Assembly (NCBI RefSeq): GCF_016919405.1
Contig: NZ_CP070352.1
Location: forward strand, 1,426,001 to 1,490,000
Length of the DNA: 64,000 nt
Reading direction: 5' to 3'
DNA from: Ensifer sp. PDNC004
GTDB taxonomy: Bacteria > Pseudomonadota > Alphaproteobacteria > Rhizobiales > Rhizobiaceae
Shown: piece after piece, positions 16,297-25,253 of the stretch
Layout: every line of letters starts with the position of its first letter
How positions within the stretch are numbered: position 1 is the stretch's first letter
Made by a program: the position numbers and the translations under genes
The notes under the pieces: model-generated
What the model was told of the DNA's origin: nothing
Databases searched by the model: none
What the model saw: the letters and a program-made list of their open reading frames with translations, nothing else

Positions 16297-17415
16297 ATGA
16301 CGGATGCCGCTCCTGTCGTGAACGTCGAAACGCATGCGCGCGTGGCCCGCAAGATCGACGTCGTCGTCATTGGTGCCGGCCAGGCGGGACTGTCTTCGGC
16401 CTTTCATCTGAGCCGGCTCGGGCTGGAGCCTCACAGGCAGTATCTCATCATCGACCGGTCGCCGCAGCCGGGCGGCGCCTGGCAGTTTCGCTGGCCGTCG
16501 CTGACTTTGAACACGGTCAACGGAATTCATGATCTCCCCGGCATGAAATTTTCCGAAGCGGTCGATACCAGCAAGGGCGAGGTCCACGCGGCCGTCGCAG
16601 TGCCGCAATATTACGGCGCCTACGAGAAGGCGTTCGATCTGCCGGTCCGCCGGCCGGTGGCCGTCAAGGTCGTGTGCGACCGTGGCGAGCGCTTCAGGGT
16701 GGAGACGGACGACGGCGCCTATGCCGCCCGAGGCATCATCAACGCGACCGGCACCTGGGAGGCCCCCTATATTCCGCCCTATCCAGGCGCGGAGCGCTTC
16801 AAGGGGCGCCAGTTGCACACGAAGGATTATCAGTCGGCAGGGCAGTTCGCCGGGCAGCATGTGGTGGTTGTCGGCGGCGGCATCTCCGCCATCCAACTGC
16901 TCGATGAAATATCGCAGGTGACATCGACGACCTGGGTAACGCGCGAGGAGCCGGCCTTCCGCAACGAGCCGTTTACGCCGGAGGTCGGACGCGCCGCCGT
17001 AGCGATGGTCGAGGACCGGGTTCGCCGCGGCCTGCCGCCGGGCTCGGTCGTCTCGGTGACGGGCATTCCGGTGACGCCGGCGATCATGGCCGCACGCGCA
17101 CGCGGCGCGCTCGAGCGCCAGCCGATGTTTGCCGAAATGACAGAAAACGGCGTGCGCTGGCCGGATGGACGCGAGCTGCCCGTCGACGTCATTCTGTGGA
17201 GCACCGGCTTCAGAAGCGCGCTCGATCACCTGGCGCCGCTGCAACTGCGCAATGCTGACGGCGGTATCCTGATGACCGGTCGGCTGGCGACGCAGGTGGC
17301 AAAAGACCCCCGGATCCATCTCGTCGGCTACGGTCCGTCGGCTTCCACCATCGGTGCGAACCGGGCGGGAGGCGCTGCCGCTCGCGAACTCTCAGATTTT
17401 CTTCATCTGACCTGA
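16297..17415 (+). CDS. FAD/NAD(P)-dependent flavin monooxygenase-like oxidoreductase
   Basis: 372 residues. The FAD Rossmann motif is VVVIGAGQAGLSSAFHL (about 22-38). A second NAD(P)H-binding motif is VVVVGGGISAIQLL (about 190-203). The region between resembles CzcO/Baeyer-Villiger-like and YUCCA-type monooxygenases, with ATGTWEAPYIPPYPG and ILWSTGFRSALDHL near the end. It would oxidise a small organic or metal-linked substrate, not identifiable here. It starts 57 bases after the fRMsr gene on the same strand, so they may be co-transcribed. No transmembrane segments. Confidence 0.85.
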   Translation: MTDAAPVVNVETHARVARKIDVVVIGAGQAGLSSAFHLSRLGLEPHRQYLIIDRSPQPGGAWQFRWPSLTLNTVNGIHDLPGMKFSEAVDTSKGEVHAAVAVPQYYGAYEKAFDLPVRRPVAVKVVCDRGERFRVETDDGAYAARGIINATGTWEAPYIPPYPGAERFKGRQLHTKDYQSAGQFAGQHVVVVGGGISAIQLLDEISQVTSTTWVTREEPAFRNEPFTPEVGRAAVAMVEDRVRRGLPPGSVVSVTGIPVTPAIMAARARGALERQPMFAEMTENGVRWPDGRELPVDVILWSTGFRSALDHLAPLQLRNADGGILMTGRLATQVAKDPRIHLVGYGPSASTIGANRAGGAAARELSDFLHLT

Positions 17416-17631
17416 CGGACACCGGCGCGATCGCGAAGGCTTCGTCGCCGGCAAGCCGGCGGGCAACGCCCGTCCGGCGGCGCTGAAGTTGCATGCCCTT
17501 TTCATAGAGGTATGACGTTTACTCATAATATTGCGCGATTTTTTCCAATCGATCATAGTCCCTGTAACAAGAGAGCCGACGGGCGGGAGAATCGCGGTAA
17601 CGCGGGCGGCCTGCCTCAGTACGGGGAACCC

Positions 17632-18576
17632 ATGATCAAATTCATTCTCAATCGCCTCGTGATGGCGATACCGACGATGGTCATCGTCTCGGTGGCCGTC
17701 TTCACGCTCATCCGCCTCATTCCCGGCGACCCGGCAGCGCTGATGCTCGGCGACATGGCCGAGCCGCAGCAGATTGCCGCGTTGCGCACGGAGCTCGGTC
17801 TCGACCGCAGCATCCCGGAGCAATTCGTCATCTGGGCCGGCAATATCCTCTCCGGGGATTTCGGCACCTCGATCGTCACCGGCGAGCCGGTGCTGCATCT
17901 GGTGGTCAGCCGCTTCTTCGTCAGCGCCGAAATCGTCGTCATCGCCGTGTTTCTTGCAAGCCTGATCGCGGTTCCGGCCGGCGTCATCGCCGCCTGGCGG
18001 CAGAACAGCCTGACCGACCTGGCGCTCGTCGGTTCCGCGACTGTGCTTCTGTCGATCCCCACCTTCTGGCTCGGCCTTCTCCTGCTGCTCGCCTTCGGCC
18101 TGAAGCTCGGCTGGCTGCCGGTGCTCGGCTACGTGCCGATCTCGGAGAACTGGAAGGCCGGCCTTCTCTATCTGGTGCTACCGGTCATGACCCTCGTCAT
18201 CCACGAGATGGGCGTGATCATCCGCATGGCGCGCGCCTCGACGCTCGAGGTGCTCAGGCTCGACTACATCACTCATGCCCGCGCCAAGGGGCTTTCGGAA
18301 AGTGCCGTTCTCTGGCGCCATGCCTTCAAGAACGCCTTCGGTCCGACCTGGACGATGATCGGCCTGATCCTCGGCAACCTGCTCGGCGGCATCGCCGTCA
18401 TCGAGACGGTGTTCACCATTCCGGGTCTCGGTCGCCTGATGGTCGATGCGATCTTCCAGCGCGACTATCCGGTGATCCAGGGGTGCCTGCTGCTCGTCGC
18501 CTTCTCCTATGTCGTCGTCAACCTCGTGGTCGACCTCCTCTATCCTCTCTTCGATCCGCGGGTGGTGGCAGAATGA
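17632..18576 (+). CDS. Peptide/nickel-type ABC transporter permease (DppB-like)
   Basis: 314-residue six-helix permease of the DppB/OppB family. The N-terminal KFILNRLVMAIPTMVIVSV is typical. EVLRLDYITHARAKGLSESAVLWRHAFKNA is the EAA loop that contacts the ATPase. ATG 17632 is chosen because MIKFILNRL is the usual family start and the longer frame is polar and AT-rich. It heads an operon permease-permease-ATPase-hydrolase-binding protein-amidohydrolase. Its stop overlaps the next start (ATGA). Confidence 0.92.
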   Translation: MIKFILNRLVMAIPTMVIVSVAVFTLIRLIPGDPAALMLGDMAEPQQIAALRTELGLDRSIPEQFVIWAGNILSGDFGTSIVTGEPVLHLVVSRFFVSAEIVVIAVFLASLIAVPAGVIAAWRQNSLTDLALVGSATVLLSIPTFWLGLLLLLAFGLKLGWLPVLGYVPISENWKAGLLYLVLPVMTLVIHEMGVIIRMARASTLEVLRLDYITHARAKGLSESAVLWRHAFKNAFGPTWTMIGLILGNLLGGIAVIETVFTIPGLGRLMVDAIFQRDYPVIQGCLLLVAFSYVVVNLVVDLLYPLFDPRVVAE

Positions 18577-19391
18577 GAAAGCTCACTTTCAACGGCGTCA
18601 TCGGCGGCGGCCTGATCGGGCTGCTGGTCATCGCCGCCCTCATCGGCCTTTTCTGGACGCCCTATGATCCGATGGCGCTCGGCTTCACCGCGCGTCTTGC
18701 CGCCCCCGGTGCAGCGCACTGGCTCGGCACCGACGAGTTCGGCCGCGATGTCGCGAGCCGCCTGATGGTCGGCGCCCGCGCCAGCGTCTGGATCGGTTTC
18801 CTGACGGTCACCTTCGCCGTCGTCTTCGGCACCTTCATCGGCGTCGTCAGCGGCTATGCCCGCGGCTGGATCGATGGCGTGATCATGGCGATCAACAATG
18901 CGCTTCTGGCCTTCCCCGGCATCCTGCTGGCGCTCGGCCTGCTCGCCATCTTCGGCGCCAACCAGTACGGCATCATCTTCGCGCTCGGCATCGCCTATAC
19001 GCCGTCGATGGCCCGCGTGGTACGCGGCGCGGTGCTGTCGCTGCGCGAACGTGAGTTCATCGAGGCGTCGCGGGTGATGGGCAATGGCGAGATCTACACG
19101 ATGCTGCGCCACATCCTGCCGAACTGCCTGGCGCCGATCACGGTGCTTGCGACCTCGATGTTCGGCTGGGCAATCCTGTCGGAAAGCGCGCTTTCCTTCC
19201 TCGGCCTTGGCGTTCCGCCACCGGCTCCCACCTGGGGCAACATGCTCGCCGCCGGCCGCCCGTTCATCGAACAGGCCGTCTGGCTCGGTTTCTTCCCCGG
19301 TCTCTGCATCGCTCTCACCCTGCTCGGCATCAACCTTCTGGGCGACGCCCTGCGCGACAAGCTCGACCCCCGCATGCGAGGCCTGAAATGA
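18573..19391 (+). CDS. Peptide/nickel-type ABC transporter permease (DppC-like)
   Basis: 272 residues. It carries the DppC signature LGTDEFGRDVASRLMVGARASVWIG after the first helix and the EAA loop REREFIEASRVMGNGEIYTMLRHILPN. It ends with the typical GDALRDKLDPRMRGLK. It starts inside the dppB-like stop and overlaps the ATPase start by 4 bases, so the three genes are translationally coupled. It forms the import channel for the substrate bound by the 21907 protein. Confidence 0.92.
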   Translation: MRKLTFNGVIGGGLIGLLVIAALIGLFWTPYDPMALGFTARLAAPGAAHWLGTDEFGRDVASRLMVGARASVWIGFLTVTFAVVFGTFIGVVSGYARGWIDGVIMAINNALLAFPGILLALGLLAIFGANQYGIIFALGIAYTPSMARVVRGAVLSLREREFIEASRVMGNGEIYTMLRHILPNCLAPITVLATSMFGWAILSESALSFLGLGVPPPAPTWGNMLAAGRPFIEQAVWLGFFPGLCIALTLLGINLLGDALRDKLDPRMRGLK

Positions 19392-21016
19392 CCGGCAAGA
19401 CCCTCTTAAGCGTCGAAGGCCTTTCGTTGGCCGTCAGCCATACCGGCAACCAGGTGGTCAAGAAAGTCAGCTTCGACGTCGCGCCCGGCGAAATCGTCGG
19501 AATCGTCGGTGAAAGCGGCTCCGGCAAGACGCTCGCGACCCGCGCGATCATCGGGCTCATTCCGCCGGCTGTCCGCCATGTCGGCGGAACGATCCTCTAC
19601 CGGGGCAAGGATGTGCTCGGGATGAAGGATCGCGAGCTGCGTGAGCTTCGCGGCGGCGAGGTCGGCGTTGTCTTTCAGGAGCCGATGACCTCGCTGAACC
19701 CGTCGATGACCATCGGCCGGCAGCTCGAAGAAGGGCTGATCCTGCACACCAAGATGTCGGTCGAGGAGCGCCGCACGGCGATCCTCTCGATGCTTGGTCG
19801 CGTCGGCATCCGTGAGCCCGAGCGGGCATTGACCGCCTATCCCCACGAGTTCTCCGGCGGCATGCGCCAGCGCATCATGCTGGCCTCGGTCATGCTGTTG
19901 AAGCCGGCCTTGCTGATCGCCGACGAGCCGACCACGGCGCTCGATGCCGTCGTGCAGCGCGACGTCATGGAGTTGATGGTCGAGCTGACCCAGGCCCAGG
20001 GCACGGCGGTGCTGCTCATCAGCCATGACCTGCCGATGGTTGCCCGCTACACCAACCGTTTCGTGGTGATGGAAAAGGGCGTCGTCGTCGAGCAGGGGCT
20101 GACCGAAGAGATCCTGCAGGCGCCGCAGCATCCCTATACCCGCAAGCTGCTCTCCTCGCTGCCGTTCCGCGGCGCGGCGCGTGAACTCGACACGACGCGC
20201 ACGCCGATGGTTTCGGCACGCAACATCGTGGTCGAATATCCGGGCCGCAAGGGGCTGTTCCGCCGCCACGAGCCGAAGCGCGCGCTGCATGGCGTCAGCG
20301 TCGATATCCACGTCGGCGAGGTCGTGGCGCTTGTCGGCGGTTCCGGCTCCGGCAAGACGACGCTCGGCCGCACCATCGCCGGCCTCGTCCAGCAGGCCGA
20401 AGGCGAGATCCTGTTCCAGGGCCGCGAGCGCAGCGCCGACTGGCGCGACTATCGCTTGAACTGTCAGATGGTGTTCCAGGATCCCTATTCCTCGCTCGAT
20501 CCGCGCATGACCATCCAGGCGCTGGTCGAGGAAGCGCTGCGGCTGGTGCCGGATCTCGACACGCCGGCCAAGCGCCGCCGTGCTCTTGAAACGCTGGAGG
20601 AAGTCGGGCTCAGTGCCGATTTCGCCAATCGTTATCCGCATGAACTTTCCGGCGGCCAGCGCCAGCGCGTGGCGATCGCCCGGGCGATCGCGCGGCGACC
20701 GAAGTTCCTGATCGCCGATGAGCCGGTTTCGGCGCTCGACGTGACGGTCCGCGCCCAGGTGCTGGAACTCTTCTCCAACCTGCAGAAGCGATACGGCTTC
20801 TCGTGCCTGTTCATCAGCCACGATCTGGGCGTCGTTGAGCAGGTCGCCGACCGGGTCATCGTCATGCAGGACGGGCGCATCATCGAAGAAGGCGACCGCG
20901 ATCGTATCTTCGATGCGCCGAAGGAGGCCTATACCCGCAAGCTGCTGTCCGCGATCCCGGCGCTCGATCTCAACCAGACCGGCGGCGTCACCCTCAAATG
21001 GCGTCTGGAGGCCTGA
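19388..21016 (+). CDS. Dipeptide ABC transporter ATP-binding protein, fused DppD-DppF
   Basis: 542 residues with two complete ATPase domains. The first has Walker A GESGSGKTLATRAIIG (about 38-53), signature FSGGMRQRIMLASVML and Walker B LLIADEPTTALD. The second has Walker A GGSGSGKTTLGRTIAG (about 318-333), signature LSGGQRQRVAIARAIA and Walker B FLIADEPVSALD. Fused DppDF proteins are common in Rhizobiales. It energises import through the two permeases just upstream. Confidence 0.93.
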   Translation: MTGKTLLSVEGLSLAVSHTGNQVVKKVSFDVAPGEIVGIVGESGSGKTLATRAIIGLIPPAVRHVGGTILYRGKDVLGMKDRELRELRGGEVGVVFQEPMTSLNPSMTIGRQLEEGLILHTKMSVEERRTAILSMLGRVGIREPERALTAYPHEFSGGMRQRIMLASVMLLKPALLIADEPTTALDAVVQRDVMELMVELTQAQGTAVLLISHDLPMVARYTNRFVVMEKGVVVEQGLTEEILQAPQHPYTRKLLSSLPFRGAARELDTTRTPMVSARNIVVEYPGRKGLFRRHEPKRALHGVSVDIHVGEVVALVGGSGSGKTTLGRTIAGLVQQAEGEILFQGRERSADWRDYRLNCQMVFQDPYSSLDPRMTIQALVEEALRLVPDLDTPAKRRRALETLEEVGLSADFANRYPHELSGGQRQRVAIARAIARRPKFLIADEPVSALDVTVRAQVLELFSNLQKRYGFSCLFISHDLGVVEQVADRVIVMQDGRIIEEGDRDRIFDAPKEAYTRKLLSAIPALDLNQTGGVTLKWRLEA

Positions 21017-21017
21017 G

Positions 21018-21875
21018 ATGAGCACCGAAATCAAGACCGGCATGATCGCGGCCGAACTCCATGCGATCGCCGATGCCCAGCCCTTCGTCACCCGCTTCCT
21101 CGTGCGCAACCTTCGGACCGGTGAAACCATCGGCCGCGGCGAGCGTGAGGAAACGCCGTCCGCCAGCACCCGCAAGACCTCGATCATGATGGCGGCGCTG
21201 AAGGCGGTATCCGAAGGGCGGCTTAACCTCGACGAGTGCATCACCTACGAAGCACGCCTCGCCCACGAAGTGGCGAGCGGCATGTTCCGCTACCTGACGC
21301 CCGGCATCGTCATTTCGCTGCGCGACGCGATCGTCGGCATGATGGTGCTGAGCGACAATGTCTGCACCAAGATGGTGTTCGAGCGACTGACGCTCGAGGA
21401 GGTCGACGGCTATTGCAAGGCGCTCGGCATGGTTGGCACCCACCATCGCTTCCTCATTCCGCCGCTGGCGCTCAAACCCGATCACTCGCTGGCCGATGTC
21501 ACGACGACGACGGCTGCCGACCAGGTGATGCTGCTGGAACTGATCCTCGCCGCCGAGCACGATGCCGCGGCTGCGGCGAAGCTTGGCATTACGGTCGAGC
21601 TGGCCGCCTTTGCCGTCCAGACGCTGAAGAACCAGATTCTTCGCTACGGCATCCGCGCGCGGCTGCCCTTCGATACGGTCGCCGCCTGCAAGGGCGGCCG
21701 TGGCAAACGCGGCCGCATGGATGCCGGCGTCGTCTATCGCGACGGCAAGCCGCTCTACGCCATTGCTGCCTTTACCGACGGTGTGCCCGCGCTGATGCCC
21801 GACGGCACGCCCGGCTACACCATCGCGCTCGAAACCATCGGCAAGCTGTCGCAGGCCTGCTGGCGCGCATTTTGA
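21018..21875 (+). CDS. Serine hydrolase with class A beta-lactamase fold, no signal peptide
   Basis: 285 residues. Penicillin-recognising-enzyme motifs are in order: SxxK as STRK (Ser50, Lys53), SDN at 112-114, and a KGG triad near residue 214 in place of KTG. Length and motif spacing match class A beta-lactamases, but there is no export signal, so it probably acts in the cytoplasm. It sits inside a peptide-transporter operon 1 base after the ATPase stop, and is followed by the binding protein and an M20 amidohydrolase. Hydrolysis of an imported amide, lactam or D-amino-acid-containing compound is a reasonable inference; true antibiotic resistance is unlikely. Confidence 0.82.
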   Translation: MSTEIKTGMIAAELHAIADAQPFVTRFLVRNLRTGETIGRGEREETPSASTRKTSIMMAALKAVSEGRLNLDECITYEARLAHEVASGMFRYLTPGIVISLRDAIVGMMVLSDNVCTKMVFERLTLEEVDGYCKALGMVGTHHRFLIPPLALKPDHSLADVTTTTAADQVMLLELILAAEHDAAAAAKLGITVELAAFAVQTLKNQILRYGIRARLPFDTVAACKGGRGKRGRMDAGVVYRDGKPLYAIAAFTDGVPALMPDGTPGYTIALETIGKLSQACWRAF

Positions 21876-21906
21876 ACCGACAACCAACAACAAGAGAGAG
21901 GAACCC

Positions 21907-23451
21907 ATGAAAACCATGCTTCTTGCCGGCACCATGCTGATGAGCGCGATCGCGCTCGGCCATGCGCGTGACCTGACGGTCGCCCAGAGCTCGGACATCC
22001 GCAGCAACGAGCCCGGCGTCAACCGCGACGGCAACACCGACTCGGTGATCTTCCACATCGTCGAAGGACTGGTCGGCTACGCCGAAAACGGCGAAGTGAA
22101 GCCGCTGCTCGCAAAGAGCTTCGAGGTTTCGCCCGATGGCCTGACCTATACGTTCAAGCTGCGAGACGATGTGAAGTTCCACAACGGTAAGGCGCTGACC
22201 GCTGAAGACGTGGTCTGGAACTGGAACCGCTACATGAAGCCGGAGACCAAGTGGACCTGCGCCGGCGACTTCGACGGCAGCAAGTCGATCAAGGTGACGA
22301 GCGTCGCCGCAGCCGACGCTTCCACCGTCACCATGAGTATCGAGAAGCCTTCGGCCGTCTTTCTCGGCCTGATGGCCCGGCCGGAATGCGGCTACACCGG
22401 CATCGTCTCCCAAGATTCCGTCGGCGCAGACGGCGCTTACACTGCGCCCATCGGCACCGGCCCGTTCAAGTGGGCGGAATGGAAGAAGGGCGAATATGTC
22501 CGGCTCGAAAAGAACGCCGACTACGTCTCACCCGCCAATGACGGCAAGCCCGATGGCATGGTCGGCTCGAAGCGGCCGCTCGTCGACGGCATCAAGTTCA
22601 TGGTGATCCCGGACGCCTCGACCGTGAAGACCGGCCTGCTTTCGGGCGCGCTCGATACGGCCGAAGTCTCGGCCGATCTCATTGCCGAGTTCAAGGACAG
22701 CGACACGATGCAGCTCATCGTCAAGCGGAACAACGGCAAGAACCTGCTCTACTTCCAGACTCGCGACAAGATCCTGAGCAACGTCGCGGTTCGCCGCGCC
22801 ATGGCCGAAGCGCTCGACCTCGACCAGCTCGTCGCCGCCGTCTCCAACGGCACCGGTGAAGCCAACGCCTCGATGGTCTCGGCCGACTCGATCTTCTACT
22901 CCGACGTCCAGAAGAAGAAGATCCCGATGGATCTGGAAAAGGCGAAGAAGAACCTGGCCGATGCCGGCTACAACGGCGAGCCGATCACCATCATCGCCAA
23001 CAAGCGCGGCAACGTGCCGAGCTTCCCCGCTGCCGTCGTCGCCCAGGCGATGATGCAGCAGGTCGGCCTCAACGTGCAGATCGAAGTGCTCGACTATGCG
23101 ACCCAGGTCGATCGTCGCCGCTCCGGCAACTACCAAGTGATCTCGCAGTCGGTGTCGCCGCGCCTCGATCCGGCGCTGATGTACAGCTTCTATGTCGGCA
23201 ACAAGGACAAGAACGCCTCGCTGATGTGGGACAACCCGAAGGCGATCGAGTTGATGAAGGCGGCCTATGTCGAGGCCGACCAGGCCAAGCGCCAGGCGAT
23301 CTTCGACGAGTTTCACCAGCTGATGCTCGAAGAGGTCCCCGGCATCTTCATGTACGACATGGTCGACATCTGGGGCGCCACCAAGAAGCTGCACGGCCAG
23401 CCGGTCTGGCAGTCCAACACCCGCCTCTGGGAAGTGACGCTCGACGACTGA
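21907..23451 (+). CDS. Peptide-type ABC transporter substrate-binding protein (SBP_bac_5)
   Basis: 514 residues with a signal peptide ending near GHA (about residue 19) and mature start RDLTVAQSSDIRSNEPGVNRDG. The family motif region FEVSPDGLTYTFKLRDDVKFHNGKALTAEDVVWNW is intact. It delivers substrate in the periplasm to the DppB/DppC-like channel. Unusually it is fifth in the operon rather than first. The start has AAGAGAGAGGAACCC upstream. The substrate is not predictable, though nearby hydrolases suggest a peptide or N-acylated amino acid. Confidence 0.92.
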   Translation: MKTMLLAGTMLMSAIALGHARDLTVAQSSDIRSNEPGVNRDGNTDSVIFHIVEGLVGYAENGEVKPLLAKSFEVSPDGLTYTFKLRDDVKFHNGKALTAEDVVWNWNRYMKPETKWTCAGDFDGSKSIKVTSVAAADASTVTMSIEKPSAVFLGLMARPECGYTGIVSQDSVGADGAYTAPIGTGPFKWAEWKKGEYVRLEKNADYVSPANDGKPDGMVGSKRPLVDGIKFMVIPDASTVKTGLLSGALDTAEVSADLIAEFKDSDTMQLIVKRNNGKNLLYFQTRDKILSNVAVRRAMAEALDLDQLVAAVSNGTGEANASMVSADSIFYSDVQKKKIPMDLEKAKKNLADAGYNGEPITIIANKRGNVPSFPAAVVAQAMMQQVGLNVQIEVLDYATQVDRRRSGNYQVISQSVSPRLDPALMYSFYVGNKDKNASLMWDNPKAIELMKAAYVEADQAKRQAIFDEFHQLMLEEVPGIFMYDMVDIWGATKKLHGQPVWQSNTRLWEVTLDD

Positions 23452-23563
23452 TGCGGGCGTAGCCCTTCCTCTCCAGCGGATGGCGGCCGTTTGCCGCCCT
23501 CCGCACCTCCCTAGACAAACTGCTGATGCGACCGCGCCCCGCGCCGTCGCAAAAGGATGATTG

Positions 23564-25003
23564 ATGCCAAATCCGGCCGCACGAACCGCCCTTGTCGAAA
23601 CGATCGAAGCGCTGAAGCCCGAATTCGCAGCCATGAGCGACGCGATCTGGGACCACGCGGAACTGAGTTTTCATGAGCAAAAGTCGGTAGCGACACAGAT
23701 CGCCATGCTGGAGAAGCACGGGTTTCGCGTGTCGCGCGGGTTGGCGGAGATCGACACCGCCTTCGTCGGCGAGAGCGGGCAGGGCCTGCCGGTGATCGCC
23801 TTTCTCGGCGAGTTCGACGCACTGGCCGGTTTGAGCCAGGTGGCCGGCGTTGCCGAGGCGCGCGCCGAAGTCGACGGCGGTACGGGCCATGGCTGCGGCC
23901 ACAATCTGCTCGGCACCGGCTCGCTGCTCGCTGCCGTCGCGCTTGCCCGCTACCTCCAGGAAAACGGCTTGCCGGGCACGGTGCGCTATTACGGCTGCCC
24001 CGGCGAGGAAGGCGGCTCCGGCAAGACCTTCATGGCGCGCGCCGGCATCTTTGCCGATGTCGATACGGCGCTGACTTGGCACCCGGCACCCTTCAACGGC
24101 GTACGCTCGACCAACAATCTCGCCGTTCTCGAAATCTACTATCGCTTCAAGGGAGTGGCCGCGCACGCATCGAACGGTGCCCATCTCGGCCGCAGCGCGC
24201 TCGATGCGCTGGAACTGATGAATGTCGGCGTCAACTTCCTGAGGGAGCATATGCCGCAAGATTGCCGCGTGCACTACGCGATCACCGATGCCGGCGGCAA
24301 GGCGGCAAATGTGGTGCAGGCCCGCGCCGAGGCGCTCTATCTTGTACGCGCGCCGCAGATGCCGGAGGCCTTGGCGCTCGCCGCCCGCATCGACAAGATC
24401 GCCAAGGGGGCGGCGATGATGACGGAGACCGAGGTCGAGATCGTATTCGACCGCGCGGCGACCAACCTGCTGCCCAATATCGCGCTGGAAACGGCGATCC
24501 ACGAAAACATGGTGGCGCTCGGCCCGGTGCCCTTCGACGAGGCGGATATCGCCTTTGCCAAGGACATCCAGAAGACCCTGACGCAGGAAGCAATATCGAG
24601 CAGCATCCGGCTCTATCAGATCAAGGGCGACGTTTTCGCCAACAGCCGCATGGACGGTTCGACCGGTCTGCATCTCGGCCTGCGCGATTTCGAGGGCCAG
24701 TCGCATTTCCGCGCCGGCTCGACCGATGTCGGCGACGTCAGCTGGATCACGCCGACGGCGCAATGCTGGGCGCCCGCCTGGGCGATCGGAACGGCGCCGC
24801 ACACCTGGCAGGTGGTGGCGCAGGGCAAGAGCCCGGCCGCCCACAAGGCTTTCGCCCACGCGGCAAAATCACTGGCCACGACCGGTCTCGACCTGATCCT
24901 CGACGCCGATCTCTTGGCACGGGCAAAGGCCGAATGGCGGGAAAAAACCGAGGGCAAACTCTACCAGTGCCCGATCCCTGATCATATCGGTCCCAAGCTC
25001 TGA
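23564..25003 (+). CDS. M20-family amidohydrolase (AbgB/carboxypeptidase Ss1-like)
   Basis: 479 residues. Metal ligands and catalytic residues are visible in GTGHGCGHNLLGTGS (about 109-123), GCPGEEGGSGKTF and the late HTWQ. A dimerisation domain lies between (FKGVAAHASNGAHLGRSALD). It resembles AbgB and related amidohydrolases that cleave N-acyl or aminobenzoyl-glutamate-type amides in the cytoplasm. ATG 23564 is used because AAAGG lies 8 bases upstream. It is last in the transporter operon and is followed by a strong terminator. Confidence 0.9.
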   Translation: MPNPAARTALVETIEALKPEFAAMSDAIWDHAELSFHEQKSVATQIAMLEKHGFRVSRGLAEIDTAFVGESGQGLPVIAFLGEFDALAGLSQVAGVAEARAEVDGGTGHGCGHNLLGTGSLLAAVALARYLQENGLPGTVRYYGCPGEEGGSGKTFMARAGIFADVDTALTWHPAPFNGVRSTNNLAVLEIYYRFKGVAAHASNGAHLGRSALDALELMNVGVNFLREHMPQDCRVHYAITDAGGKAANVVQARAEALYLVRAPQMPEALALAARIDKIAKGAAMMTETEVEIVFDRAATNLLPNIALETAIHENMVALGPVPFDEADIAFAKDIQKTLTQEAISSSIRLYQIKGDVFANSRMDGSTGLHLGLRDFEGQSHFRAGSTDVGDVSWITPTAQCWAPAWAIGTAPHTWQVVAQGKSPAAHKAFAHAAKSLATTGLDLILDADLLARAKAEWREKTEGKLYQCPIPDHIGPKL

Positions 25004-25024
25004 GTTCACTTTTTCGATGTTTGC

Positions 25025-25052
25025 AAACGCCCGCGCCACCCCGCGGGCGTTT
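25025..25052 (+). terminator. Rho-independent terminator of the peptide-transporter operon
   Basis: AAACGCCCGCG at 25025-25035 pairs perfectly with CGCGGGCGTTT at 25042-25052 around a 6-base loop, followed by CGTTTTGT. It lies 22 bases after the amidohydrolase stop. Confidence 0.9.
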
Positions 25053-25253
25053 CGTTTTGTGGGCGTCCGGACCGCCTGCCAGTCAAGCGCACGCGCCTTT
25101 GATTGGCGCCCGACTCTTGACGCGAATCGCAAGCTCCGGCATCTCTGTTACGGAGTTTTCCGAATAAGTGCCGGTTGGCCGTATTTGAGTTGAATCTCTG
25201 TTAGCGCGATGGGGCGCCGTTGGGCCGCTGACGCGCGCAAGGAGTATGGCAGA

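Noticed and set aside
15463..17319. 618-codon minus-strand open frame across LysR, fRMsr and the flavin monooxygenase
   Set aside because: It spans three recognised plus-strand genes and an intergenic gap, shows no motifs, and has shadow-type composition.
21018..21875. Antibiotic-resistance beta-lactamase
   Set aside because: It has the catalytic motifs but no export signal, KGG in place of KTG, and a transporter-operon context, so a metabolic hydrolase is more likely.
25004..25253. repABC-type parS site or replication origin upstream of repA
   Set aside because: I looked for a 14-16 base palindrome of the parS type and found only short, imperfect dyads, so no site is claimed.
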